Below, in pieces: positions 50,801 through 61,571 of a stretch of DNA of 64,000 nucleotides. Position numbers and translations under genes: made by a program. The stretch spans positions 1,393 to 65,392 of the forward strand of contig JADGJT010000063.1 of NCBI GenBank assembly GCA_027604005.1, given 5' to 3'. The DNA is from Dinochytrium kinnereticum (Eukaryota; Chytridiomycota; Chytridiomycetes; Chytridiales; Chytridiaceae). Numbering within the stretch: position 1 is the first letter of the stretch; the number at the start of each line of letters is the position of its first letter. The notes below the pieces were generated by a model. That model was given only the letters and a program-made list of their open reading frames with translations, did no database searches and was not told the origin of the DNA.

Positions 50801-53800
50801 GCCATAGCTTAATTGCTGATAATAGGCATTTGGAGGCGTTGCCTTTAGTTGGAGTCGTAGGTTACATTGCCGCTGAGGTTATCGAGGATGAAACTTTATT
50901 CGCAACTTCAATTCTCTTGAAGGCTGATATTCTGTTGTCATTGGGGCTCATTAGTATGGCATTGGAGAGACTAGTATCTATAATTACTGGATCTTCCTTA
51001 TTGCCGCGATATGTTACGTTTTATCAGCACGGGCTTTCTTTCGCTGACCTACGCTTCGAAGAATCAGAGTCCATTTTTGACGGTAACAATTGGGAGCTTA
51101 TCAGAGGACTAGTAAATATTAATCTTAGTGAGAAGCTCGTAAACGTCTATGGCCGACAGTTTGCTTGGCGCTTTGATATTTGCAGAGCTTCTATTGTTTT
51201 GAAACTACTAAAGCAGGCCCACATAGAGGACCCCATCTCATTTCACACTGGTATTCCCTCTGTCCTTGAGAATGCCATTGCGTCATCTTCGGTATTCACA
51301 AGCTTTTCCTCAGGATGTAGCACCTCTACTATGGCTTCAGCCATTAAACTTGTGGATGCAAGCGAGTATGATACGATATACGTGACGAAGAAGCTCGAAA
51401 ACCTTGAAAGAAGCTTTTCTCTCAGAAAGCCCATCGTGAACATGCACGCGTCCACTCAAAATTTTGGAAGCACAGGAGAAAGTCCGATGACTTTTGGGAG
51501 AAGATCCAAGAAAGCAGCAGATAGAGACGAGGCATTTAATCTTATTCAAAGAATTGAGAATCTTATAACAAATATTTCAATGCAAGTGGAGCAAGAGCGC
51601 AAGGAGCCCGGAAAAGACTCTAAAACGTTAGGCTCTTACTTATTATTGACCTCCGATTTGTCCGCTGATATTGCTCTTCTGAGGAACTTGTTTGATGTTG
51701 CAATCTATCGGTAAGATTCAACTTCGTTTTTCTGATCAATTTGCCCCTGATGTTATATTTCACCTTAGGTGCACTAAAATCAAGCAGGCCCTTGCTGTGA
51801 AAATTCCCGAAATAGACGCGTACACCGTTTGGGGCCCTCAGTTGCAATTGCAGACTTGTTCCAAAATAGCACATGCGCTTTTGGCTACAGGATATTTCGA
51901 GGTCGCTCAGAAGTTAGCCACAGAAGCTAAAGAAAATGCTATCAAGCTTAGAGGTCTGTCATACCAGATACATTTCCATGGCGTCGAGTTGATTGCGAAA
52001 TTACGACTCATAATGAGAGATTTGGACAAAATTAAGGGTGCCATCATTCCACTTAACACCACAGCCGAATCTCAACCTTCATCGGATGGGGAAGGTAGTA
52101 GAAATGAAAGCAGAAAAGAAAAGGAGTTCGAAACTTGCCTTGCAGGCTTTTCTTCTCTTTTGGGAGAAGCAAAAGTTAAGCATGTCGACAAGATGACTTC
52201 GGCACTTGGTTGGGAAGTCTTGGGAGATATTCTAAAAGAAGCCAAGCAAGATCATATTGAAGCAATATGCTTAGCTTACGATATGGCACAGGAGGCCGCA
52301 GCAAGCTTTCTCACCTCGGGCGGGACTTGGAACTGGGATATGAAGTCTCACAATAAGCCGGCTTTGAAGTTCTCATCAAGCTACTCTTCCTACATTCCGG
52401 TTCTTGCTAGAATTCAGTTAAAACGATCATGGTCGGCGCAGGCTATAGCAGATACTGTGTCTGCTTCTCAATTGTTAAAAGATTCCCTCGCTCTTTCAAA
52501 ACTATCTATGCCAGTGTTGCCACGAATTCTGATACCTTCATTGGTCATGTCCTTGGGAAAGATAAGCTTTTATTTGCGAGAAAACACCAAGCCATCCTCG
52601 GATTCATTCAATAGGCTTTCAGATATTGGCATCTCTGCTTTTTTGGATTTAATCGGGCTTTCTAATGCGTCCTCGCCAGCAGGATATGGGCTACAGTTTG
52701 GTGTGCTAAGAAGTGCACTGATGGGGGTTGTTTCAATGACTCTGAACTCTAAGTTTGCGGATGAAACTCATTTATTTGCTCTGGAAACAATCAAGATATC
52801 TGGCGCATATCAAAGAATGTCGACCGGGAAGATTGCTTCGGAGAGCTATCTGCAAGGCTTGACGAATGGAAAGAATGGGTCCAGGCCTGCTTTTGAACCA
52901 TTTGATAGCTTGTCTCCGACAGCTAGAGATGCAGTCATTTGGAAAGCAAAGGAATTAGGGCTCCCGCAACCATTATTTTCTAAAGTGACCTCTGACATTT
53001 CGAAAGTAATGATGGATGTTCCCCCGTTACCATGGAATCCTTTGACAGTTCATGACTCTGAGGAAGTTCCAGATATGGCCCTTAGCAATAGTCATCTATT
53101 AGCTATTGAAAATGAATCAGCGATGTCCATTGCCGACGATGTGCCCACCTCACCAGGCTCCATTCAGAGAGAAAGATCGGCCTGCTCACGACAAGTTCTA
53201 CCTCTTTCACAACGGGATGCTATTGAGTACTTCCTACATCTTACATCACTGCAGCCCTATGAAGATGTGATGCTCTGTAATGATGCATGGTATAGCCTAC
53301 TAGGCACAAGGCAAAGAGTGGCTTACCAGGCGTTGCTTACTGCAATAGGAACAAGTTTCACTGCGGCTATTGATGTAGACCTATCAACCTTAAAAGAGAC
53401 CATAAAAAGATTAGGGAATCTAACATGCTCGACTGCCTCGCTTCCTCATTTACCCTCTACATGCACTCCTCCATTATCTACTGTCAGAAGAAACGAGGTC
53501 AAAGGTGAATCTCTTCCGTCATGTGTGATTTGGCTTCCATATCACATCAAAAAGCATACCTCCGAATCAATCTCAGTGGTGCAGGAGTGCGGGGCTCTTA
53601 CGATGCTGCTTTGCTTTGGGCCTGTGAAGAAGAAGACTAAGTTATCGAACCCCGGATCTGCTAAAATCGAAGGCAGGAAATCCAAATCTTCTAAGGAGCC
53701 CGGTTCTGCAGCTGAGGCAACTCAACGAAATGCTTCAGAATTGGCAGGATCAAAGCAAGGCAATACCTCCGTCTCTAAAGAGAAAAGTACGAAGTCAGAT

Positions 53801-54406
53801 ACAATGAAATTGGCGAATACATCACGGCCGTCAACAGCCAGCCAAAAGCCAATGTCCCCCAATTCTCCCCAACCGTCAAAAAAGATATCTGTGGATAACA
53901 TAGCACCGGAATCCTCTGCACAATGGTCTACGACACCTTCTCGAAGGCAATCAGTGATGATAGACCCTGGAAGGGATTCACTAGAAACGCCCTATAATCA
54001 AACAATTTCTTACAGTAAGCACTTGGCTCGGGTACCATTCCACCTCATCAACAAGATAAAGAGCCTTTGTCGATCAATTATCGTGAACTTGAAGAAATTC
54101 CATATTACTACGGATAATGCATTTAAAGCCCTATGTGATAAAGAGTTCCAGACGTTAAAAAGTATGATTTGTAGATCATTATGCGGAGATTTAGAAGCGC
54201 ATATGTTAAAGGTATGAAGTTATCCGTCTTTCTGTAGCATATTCTAATCTTAAAAGGTGGAAGAGCCTGAACTTCAGGTGGAAATTCTCTACAGCATCCA
54301 AAAAGTATTTGAAACGGAAACTGGGCATGTAGCTGAATCAGTGCACGATGATATTGTATTTTCATGGCTGCAAAGTGTATCCATGATGCGTGTGGAGTCA
54401 GCATAA
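41833..54406 (+). CDS. CFAP54: Cilia- and flagella-associated protein 54 (central apparatus C1d projection)
   Basis: Large scaffold of the C1d projection of the flagellar central pair, needed for normal waveform. Exons 41833-42403, 42559-43421, 43545-43878, 43936-48670, 48750-51710, 51769-54211 and 54257-54406 join in one frame of 4,018 residues. The N-terminal helical part includes ACWEKFAPHLPPNFVATRLV. The most telling block is the fibronectin-III-like domain near 47.0-47.4 kb: SGLTPNRKYVFAVAAYKEDG, then LGRGIGESSEG and LPMPLILCWGHFAEIS, followed by IIRSFMRAIFAEVDRRF and IAMELAAKIGDGTGI, in the order known from CFAP54. Unusual are an RS-rich insertion at about 48.83-49.13 kb (STKSKSRSRSGSPN) and a Lys/Ser-rich segment near 53.6-53.9 kb. 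The start is the weakest point, since upstream exons may exist. Confidence 0.88.
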
Positions 54407-55311
54407 TTTTATTGGGAGAAAAGAAAGGTGGGAATGGGAGAGTTCAAATAAAAAAACACTCTGCCAGTACTACACCTCAGGGCGATAGATACTCGTTCTG
54501 TCTGACACAATCACATGACTGGGACCGTAAACCATACTGTTGGTACCATGGTAAATGCACCTTCGCAGCTTTCGGACAGCAACCGCAGGCTATTTGATGC
54601 GGTCGAAGAAAACTGAGCTTCCCCAAACACAATAATTACGTGATTTTTATCGTGGGCTGTGGCGTAGGCTTGGCTTACCCATGCTTTTTTGTAATGTTCG
54701 GCATGGACGATTCGCAGGGATGACGGTGACTAGTTAATGGAGAAACTGCGGCGCACGAGAGGAGCCGATGCTGTTGTAAGAAGAGTCATCTAGGGGCATA
54801 ATAACACATCTGTTATTCCATTTCATTTTCATTGCAGCAACAAAAAACAAGAGCGAAATAAAACGAGAGACGAGAGAGTGTGAAGCGAAGACATTGTACT
54901 ACATGGACTAGTCAGAGTGCTTGTATGTCTGGTAGCTGACTTTATCCAGTTTATTGACAACGAGAGGAGAGAAAGACTCGCTCGTCCTTTCAATAGTCTG
55001 TTATGGAACATTGAAATCATGGACAGGCACAAGTACTTCAAATGGCCACTCATTTGAGTTCGGGTCTTATTAGCTTTCAACCGACCAAACCACTCTGTAG
55101 GACATCTGTGGCCTCAAAGTCCGATAGCGCTTGTGTAAATCTCTACTCCGTTCCGTGAGGGATTGCTTGGCTAATTAAGATTGCCTTTTTTCTTACAAAG
55201 GAGGGATTTACCGGCTGATGATGTTATTGCACGGGATGGAATCATCGATTATCCGCACAAGCTCTTCTTTTTCTTCACCGTGCTGTATTGTGAATCTTGA
55301 CCACGTCAGCT
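54407..55311. other. Intergenic region CFAP54 to 7TM paralogue 1
   Basis: 905 bases between two co-directional genes. A 77-codon frame overlaps the CFAP54 end but has no homology or splice logic. No promoter motif could be fixed. Confidence 0.4.
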
Positions 55312-56857
55312 ATGGCGACCGAATTCACACCACCCTGCGGGTTTTTCAACTCAAGCAACCTCGATGGATACTCAATAGAATTCTCGATGCTGCAGGTGAT
55401 AGCGACTTTCCTTCTCCTTTCAAATTCTATTCAAAACCCCGTCGGCCTTGTTACTCTCTTTTCCAGTTTAAGGGAAACATCCATCTCTGACTTATGTTTA
55501 ACTTGTATCAAGTCGAAAACATGCATACCCAACAAGTTAATCCTAGGTGTTACTATCGGCAACCTTTCGTACACCTCCCTGACCTTATTCGCGGTTATCT
55601 TTGCTTTCTTAAGAGACTTTATGCTCGTCTCCAAAAGCTGGACGGACTCTAAAGTTAGTATCTTATTTGAGCGCTAGTGTTTCCACTCTGCCTATGCAAT
55701 ACCTTACTCGTGTTTCTAGTCTGTTTTCGTCTTATGTTTTGGAGCTGCATCAGGAGTGCTATTGATGACGATCGCAGACATCACAGGTGTGTACCGGCAC
55801 TGCTCGCCACTATGGATCTGGCAACACTAACAAGGATATTAGGATCTCATGCTGTGAATTCTATGGGATGGTAAGGGGATTTTTGACTTAGGGTTAGGGT
55901 TAGCCAATACTAACCGTGTTATAAGGATGCTTGCCACTCTATTCATTTGCACAGTATGTGACACTTATCCACACGTGCTTCCTTCATATTTCTCATTAAC
56001 ACTGCATTAGATGGAGCACTTGACCATCACCAGTTGGGCCAAAGTTACCATCAACTTAGTCTCAATTACCAGCAAAGACCTCCAAAAGCAATACGAGAAC
56101 CTCAAATTCCGAATGCTTATTTTGTCTTGTATTGTTTTAGTCATTCTTATCCCAGTGTTTTCAATTCGCATAGCTCTTTACAATTACCATGATCCTCTTG
56201 TCTACAACATCACTTTTATGGCATCATGTCTCATGATGATACCTTGGTTTATGACTTTCACGTAAGGCCCTGATTAATTTTTAAAATTGATACTCGTTAC
56301 AAGATACACCGTTTACAGCTTCGGTAGCATGCTGGCCACAATTCTTGAAGATTCCGTCAAGGAGTTATCGAATATTGGAGGCCCATCGTCTGGTGGTGAT
56401 TCGTCCCAGTCCTCTAATAATCATAGCTCGGTAGGCAACCAGTCGAGCAGCAACGCAGCTACTGGTTCAAACATTGCCGCCAGTAAGGCTGAGAAGAAAA
56501 AGGCAGAGACACTTGCAATTGCTTTCAAAGTTAGACTCGTCGGTTATGGGCTCATTGTGGATAAGTTGGGCTTTATTGGTAGCTACAGTGCCATCTGTAC
56601 ATACGGATTTATCACGCTTCGCAACACTGGAATGGGCACGTTGGCCTATCTTAGCTACTATGGCCATAACTTCGTAGTTATTCCTTGGGCAACGGCGTTG
56701 ATCTGGATCTGCCTTCGTAAGTTGCTGTTTCTTTCTTCAAGCAGTTAAGTAATCAATCAACTCACAATATCCAGTCTACAACTGGAAAAGTAATTCAACA
56801 AAAACAGCTGACTCTGGGAATTCAACCATAGGTGGCAGTAGTAAAGGCCAGGCATAA
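55312..56857 (+). CDS. Orphan seven-transmembrane protein, tandem paralogue 1
   Basis: I do not recognise the family. Eight exons (55312-55395, 55513-55653, 55720-55786, 55843-55870, 55926-55953, 56011-56261, 56304-56716, 56775-56857) give 364 residues. Hydrophobic segments are at about 35-58 (VTIGNLSYTSLTLFAVIFAF), 76-96 (SVFVLCFGAASGVLLMTIAD), 103-133, 152-173 (LILSCIVLVILIPVFSIRIA), 181-205, 278-304 and 314-338 (FVVIPWATALIWICL), so seven helices. A Ser/Asn-rich loop of about 50 residues with KAEKKKAET sits between helices 5 and 6. The short N-terminus has two Cys (PPCG and KTC), with no cleavable signal peptide. The layout is GPCR-like, but no DRY, NPxxY or retinal-Lys motif is seen. An AATAAA lies at 56971. 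Confidence 0.75.
55888..55903 (+). repeat. Short interstitial telomere-type repeat (TTAGGG)
   Basis: Two and a half TTAGGG units inside intron 4 of the first 7TM gene. The matching intron of the tandem paralogue lacks it. Confidence 0.85.
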
Positions 56858-57364
56858 CCTGACTTCACTGCTCCACTGTCCCTCAATTAGCTTAATGGCC
56901 CTTGCCCCTTTAACTCTTCATGTCTAAAATCGTATTATTTTTCTAAAGTTGTTGCATTGGTGCTGGAGTAAATAAATGGAAAGATTTGAAAATAATTGCG
57001 AAAGCACAACCGGAAACATCAAAAATAATTACTAAGCGCGCATCAGACGCATAAAATGATGATTCCCGTGTACTTAACACCTATTTACGGCATCCTTCGC
57101 AAGCAAGTGATTTCCGATGGCGCTTCCCCTGTTACTTTTGGTTGACCATTCACAATACTTACGGCACATAATGTACCCGTATATGGTCAGCACAAGAGAT
57201 TTACTTGATGTACCCCGTGAATCCCCACAAGCGATCCGATTCGCCACTTAAAATCATTTCAAATGTAAGAAAAAACAGCTATCGGAAGTCACCAGAGCAT
57301 CAAATATACAGTTTTATTTATTTGCAGCATCGTTGCTTTTTTCTCTTTTCGTAAGCACACTGCG
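56858..57364. other. Spacer between the tandem 7TM paralogues
   Basis: 507 bases holding the 3' UTR of paralogue 1 (AATAAA at 56971-56976) and the promoter of paralogue 2. No gene is seen. Confidence 0.5.
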
Positions 57365-58898
57365 ATGTCGACAGAATTCACACCACCTTGCGGCTTCTTC
57401 AACGCCAGCAACCTTGATGGATTCTCGACAGAGTTCTCAATGTTACAGGTAAGTGAACTGTCGTGTCGTCATCCGCGTAATTAAGCGGTTGTGTCCACAA
57501 CAGTCGCGAACCTGCATTTCCAACAAACTTGTCCTGGGGGTCACCATAGCGAACTTATCTTACACCTCCCTAACGCTATTTGTTGTTATCTTCGCCTTCA
57601 TCCGTGATTTCGTTGTGGTTTCGAACACGTGGACTGATTCTAAAGTGAGATCTGCCTGCACCCACATGTTCCATACATTAGGACCTATTACTTACATCCT
57701 TTACGATTTGTTGGAAATATGGAACGGTTACCTCTTTCTTATAGTCTGTTTTTGCTTTATGCTTTATTGCATCAGTTGGCGCGATTTTGATGACGATATC
57801 TGACATTACTGGTGATTTCAATACCTGGGAATTTATAAATACTAACATCCTCAAAAAGGCTCTCATGCGGTTAACTCCATGGGGTGGTAAGCAGCTGTTT
57901 TTCGAATTACTTTATTTCAGCCAAATAATAACCAGCTTCCCCCTCTTTAACGGAAAGGATGGTGGTAACACTGGGACTTTGCACAGTGAGTAGATTTGTT
58001 GTTGAACGACTGAGAGTAATCTTGAAATCATTCTTGGTAATAAAACACTAATAGATGGAGCACTTGACTATAACGAGCTGGGCCAAAATCACCATCAACT
58101 TGGTCTCGATCACTAGCAAGGACCTCCAAAAGCAATATGAGAACCTTAAATTTCGAATGCTTGTTTTGTCATGCGTTGTTCTGGGTTTTGTCATTCCCAT
58201 CTTCAGCGTGCGCATTGCCCTCTACAACTACCACGACCCACTTGCCTACAACGTCACATTTATGGTTTACTGTATTCTTATGACGCCGTGGTTCGCGACT
58301 TTCACGTAGGCATTACTTGTTCTACAAAGTTTTCACGCTTTACTAGATACACCGTGTACAGTTTCGGCAACATGCTGGCCACTATCCTTGAAGATTCTGT
58401 TAAAGAATTATCTAGCATCGCAGGCCCGTCATCTACTGCCAGTGAATCGATCAACTCGGCCAATAACGCGTCCAATCCACCTACTAGCTCTATGAACAAT
58501 GCAACAAATGCTTCTAGCCTGGCTGCAAATAGGGCTGAGAAGAAAAAAGCGGATACTCTTGCTATCGCCTTCAAAGTTAGACTCGTTGGGTACGGCCTTA
58601 TGGTCGATAAAGCTGGTTTTATTGGTAGTTTCATCCTCATCTGCACCTACGGATTTATCACGCTTCGGAACACAGGGTTGGGAACTTTGGCTTACCTTAG
58701 CTACTATGGTCATAACTTTATTGTCATTCCTTGGGCCACGGCATTGATATGGATCTGCCTTTGTAAGTTCATAATTACACGATGGACACAATTACTAATC
58801 TCGGATGGGATGCAGTGTACAACTGGAAGTCCGCTGGAACTAAACCAGAGCCTGGAAATAGCAGTAAAGGAAGCAACCCTGCCAAAAGCGAGGTATAG
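57365..58898 (+). CDS. Orphan seven-transmembrane protein, tandem paralogue 2
   Basis: Exons 57365-57448, 57504-57644, 57745-57811, 57859-57886, 57958-57985, 58055-58305, 58347-58762 and 58816-58898 join to 365 residues. Every exon has the same length as in paralogue 1 except exon 7 (416 versus 413 nt). Protein identity is high in the membrane core (for example MEHLTITSWAKITINLVSIT and LQKQYENLKFRMLVLSCVVL), while the loop between helices 5 and 6 (SESINSANNASNPPTSSMNN) and the tail are diverged. Both very short exons are conserved: exon 4 completes G-SHAVNSMG-W and exon 5 encodes MVVTLGLCT. The same seven-helix plan and two N-terminal Cys are present. This is a tandem duplication; function unknown, receptor or channel possible. 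Confidence 0.77.
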
Positions 58899-59499
58899 CA
58901 AAGGATTTCCAACCATATGGATCCGAATTGTTTTGAGTACTGTAATTACCTTGATGTTGGCGTGTCGATTGTAATCTTCGTGTTTTTCTCTTTTTCTCTT
59001 CTCTTGTGAGTTGCTCTTCATTAAACTATGCGTAATGATTATAATACTTTCTGAAACAATCATCTATCAGTCATGAGCTTTCTTTTTTGTTATAGATTTA
59101 AACAGTGTACGAAACATACACAAAAACAGTTTACGCATGGCCTCACGTCAGCATGCCAGCCAATCCCTAAAGTTTGCTACGGCCAGGAATATTGCAGTAG
59201 CTGCTGCCATTACTTTCAAAGACTAGTCATCAAGTTTGGTTTTAGTGGTAGTCCTTTTTTTATCTGGCGGAAGCGAGTATAAAAGGATTCGCCCAAATCT
59301 CTTTATCCGATAGATTAAAAGAAAATAATTCGAATAATCTTTATAGAAGGCTCATTTGATACCTATCATAGAAGGATGCAAAACGATGTCGTGACACCTG
59401 ACAGCAACAAAACAAAACAAAGTCTGGAAGAAATCACCCATTCCATAGCGAATACCCCCAAAAATGCAACTACAAGAGAATAACTTGCAGAATAGGACA
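58899..59499. other. Convergent region 7TM paralogue 2 / SCCPDH
   Basis: 601 AT-rich bases between facing stop codons. A TATAAAA string near 59,279 has no gene behind it on the plus strand and is probably chance. Confidence 0.45.
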
Positions 59500-61222
59500 T
59501 TAAGCCTGAACGTCGTCCACGGTAAGAGTGCATCCAGCTTTCCTCAATCTCTCAGCCAGCACTAATCCTACAGCAGTAGCAGCAGTCAACACACCGCCCT
59601 TAAGGGGACGGAAGCTTCCAACCACATTAACGCCGGCCCTGTCCAGATCGCTTCGCTGGAGCGCAAGCACCAAGGCGGCCTCGGCGAGCATTATGGCCGT
59701 TCCTCGGTATCCAGGATCAGCGGGGCAATGGAAAGTGGCGATGGCCTTGGACTATTATTTTTAAAAATAAATAAAAAAGTCAATAGGAATATTTTGAAGA
59801 AGACGGTGGCTGCTTTTTTTCATACCTGATCTTCGGCCTCTCCAACAAGCTTCACCGTGAAGAATCCCTTCTTCATAGCTTCCTCCGAGGGCCCGGTTCC
59901 CTGAGGAACAAGCTTCTTCACAAGCCATCGGAATGGGGGGAACATAATGAGAGGGAATGCAAAGGTCATGCCGATAATAGAAAGCAATGCAAGGAGAAGG
60001 TTGGCAGACGCCATAGTCTCGGAGTATTTGAATGCAGGCCCATAGGCCTTAGCGAACAGAGCCCATGAACGGCGAACGTAACGAGTGTTGGAGATTTCCT
60101 AAATAGAGCCACCGTCAGAACCCATTTATCAGAACTATACAACAGACCATAAAGAAGTAGTTTTGCCATTTCTTGGTCGCCTTCTCGTATCTCAGCATAG
60201 CGGATGATGGGTACTTTGGCCCAGTAACTCCCTTTGGTAAGAGGTAGTCAAGGTCACGAAGAGCAAACTGGTCCTTAAAAGGAAGCTCCATGAGACCCAT
60301 AGCGGAATGAATGGTTCCACCGGAAACACCACCCTTAAAGTTATGGGCAGTGTATCTAATGGCTGCAGTCTGCAAACCTTTCTTCGCAAAATGGTCGCTG
60401 AGCATGAGGGCACCAATATCAGATGGAACGGAATCGAATCCGCAAGAGGGAACAATGGTGACGCCATTCTCGACAGCTGCATCATGGTAGAGATCGATAA
60501 TTTTACGAATAAACGGACTCTCTCCGGTAGAATCAACGTAGTCGGTGCCGATGCGAACACAAGCATCAACTAAAGGGACACCGAACTTCATAAACGGGCC
60601 TAATCAATTGCGACCATCATGAGAGATTAGTACATGCAGAAGTACACACGAACTGAACGGTGAATGTGCATATACATACCAACGGTGGTAAGGACAACCC
60701 TGGTCTGGGCTGCGACGGCCTCAAGCGACGCAATGTCAGAGGAATCGGCCACGAGAATGGGGATCTTGGCGGCCGAAGGTTCGACCTCCGTGATCTTCAT
60801 CCGGATATCTTCCAGCTTTGACTTGGAACGGCCAGCCATAGCAAACTTGAGGCTCTATCAACGAGAAAGCATCATTAGAATCTGCATTGTTGTGGACAAG
60901 TTGAGTTGATGATTCCTCACCTTGGGTGCATTAATGGCTAGATATTCAACAACCAGGCGACCAGTGAAGCCAGTTGCGCCGCTAAATATTGGGACATCAA
61001 AAGGCAATTCAAGTCAGCGATGAGTGATGGAGTAAAATGCCGATGGGTTCTCGAGCCAACTTACAAGACTATGTCGCGGAGGAAGTTCGCAGGAATCGCA
61101 GCAGGTGAGGGAAGAATCGGTTAGCGGCGGATTAGCTCAAAAGTAAACGAAATCAGAGCGAGATGTCTTTGCTCACCGACGATATCGTAAGGCCTCAGCT
61201 CTCGGGCGACAACTTGAACCAT
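59500..61222 (-). CDS. SCCPDH: Saccharopine-dehydrogenase-like oxidoreductase (SCCPDH family)
   Basis: Rossmann-fold protein related to trans-acting enoyl reductase; the natural substrate of eukaryotic members is not settled, and animal forms sit on lipid droplets and mitochondria. Exons 61222-61177, 61068-61065, 60981-60921, 60854-60680, 60599-60148, 60098-59826 and 59751-59500 sum to exactly 421 codons (420 residues; human SCCPDH is about 429). The nucleotide-binding motif, assembled across three exons, is YDIVVFGATGFTGRLVVEYL. Other family blocks are KFAMAGRSKSKLE, TTVGPFMKFGVPLVDACV, GTDYVDSTGE, VPSCGFDSVPSDIGA and GGVSGGTIHSAMGL. A hydrophobic segment ALLSIIGMTFAFPLIMFPPF is typical of the family, as is DPGYRGTAIMLAEAAL near the end. 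Confidence 0.92.
61065..61068 (-). other. 4-nt microexon of the SCCPDH-like gene
   Basis: On the minus strand CATAG|TCTT|GTAAGT. Joining exon 1 (…GATATCGTCG), TCTT and exon 3 (CGGCGCAACT…) gives DIVVFGATGFTG, the exact family consensus, and keeps the whole 420-residue frame. Joining exons 1 and 3 directly would shift frame. Confidence 0.6.
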
Positions 61223-61571
61223 CTTTCAACTTTTTTTGTTCTCGGCTAAATTGTCGACTGGAAAAGGATTTCTTCTGGTCAGAATTGAAACACTGGCGCA
61301 CGCACCTGCTGGTGGCGAAAGCATTAGCAGCCTTTGTGCATTTTTCACCAATAATTATTAACACCTCTAATCCTTTCTACTCTCAACCCTCCCTCTGGTA
61401 TACCTGCTGGTTGATACTCTCCACCACAGTGAACTTTGGTTTTGTAAACTAGTTGTAAGAAGAGAGACCTTTTATTTTCTGTGCGGATTGATGCGTGTTT
61501 ATGAGTGTTGAAAGAAACGATAAAGAGTCTGCAAACAGAGGATGGGAAGAAGAGTAGCGCGCGGGCCAGAA
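61223..61571. promoter_or_regulatory. Intergenic region with promoter of the SCCPDH-like gene
   Basis: 349 bases between two minus-strand genes: upstream promoter of SCCPDH and 3' end of androglobin. No clear motif. Confidence 0.4.

Noticed and set aside
54364..54597. 77-codon frame after CFAP54
   Set aside because: Overlaps the last CFAP54 exon in another frame; no homology.
55888..55903. Chromosome end at the TTAGGG tract
   Set aside because: Only 2.5 units, inside an intron, with coding sequence on both sides.
59073..59300. Small plus-strand gene with TATAAAA near 59,279
   Set aside because: The TATA-like string lies behind the frame, not in front, and the frame has no features.
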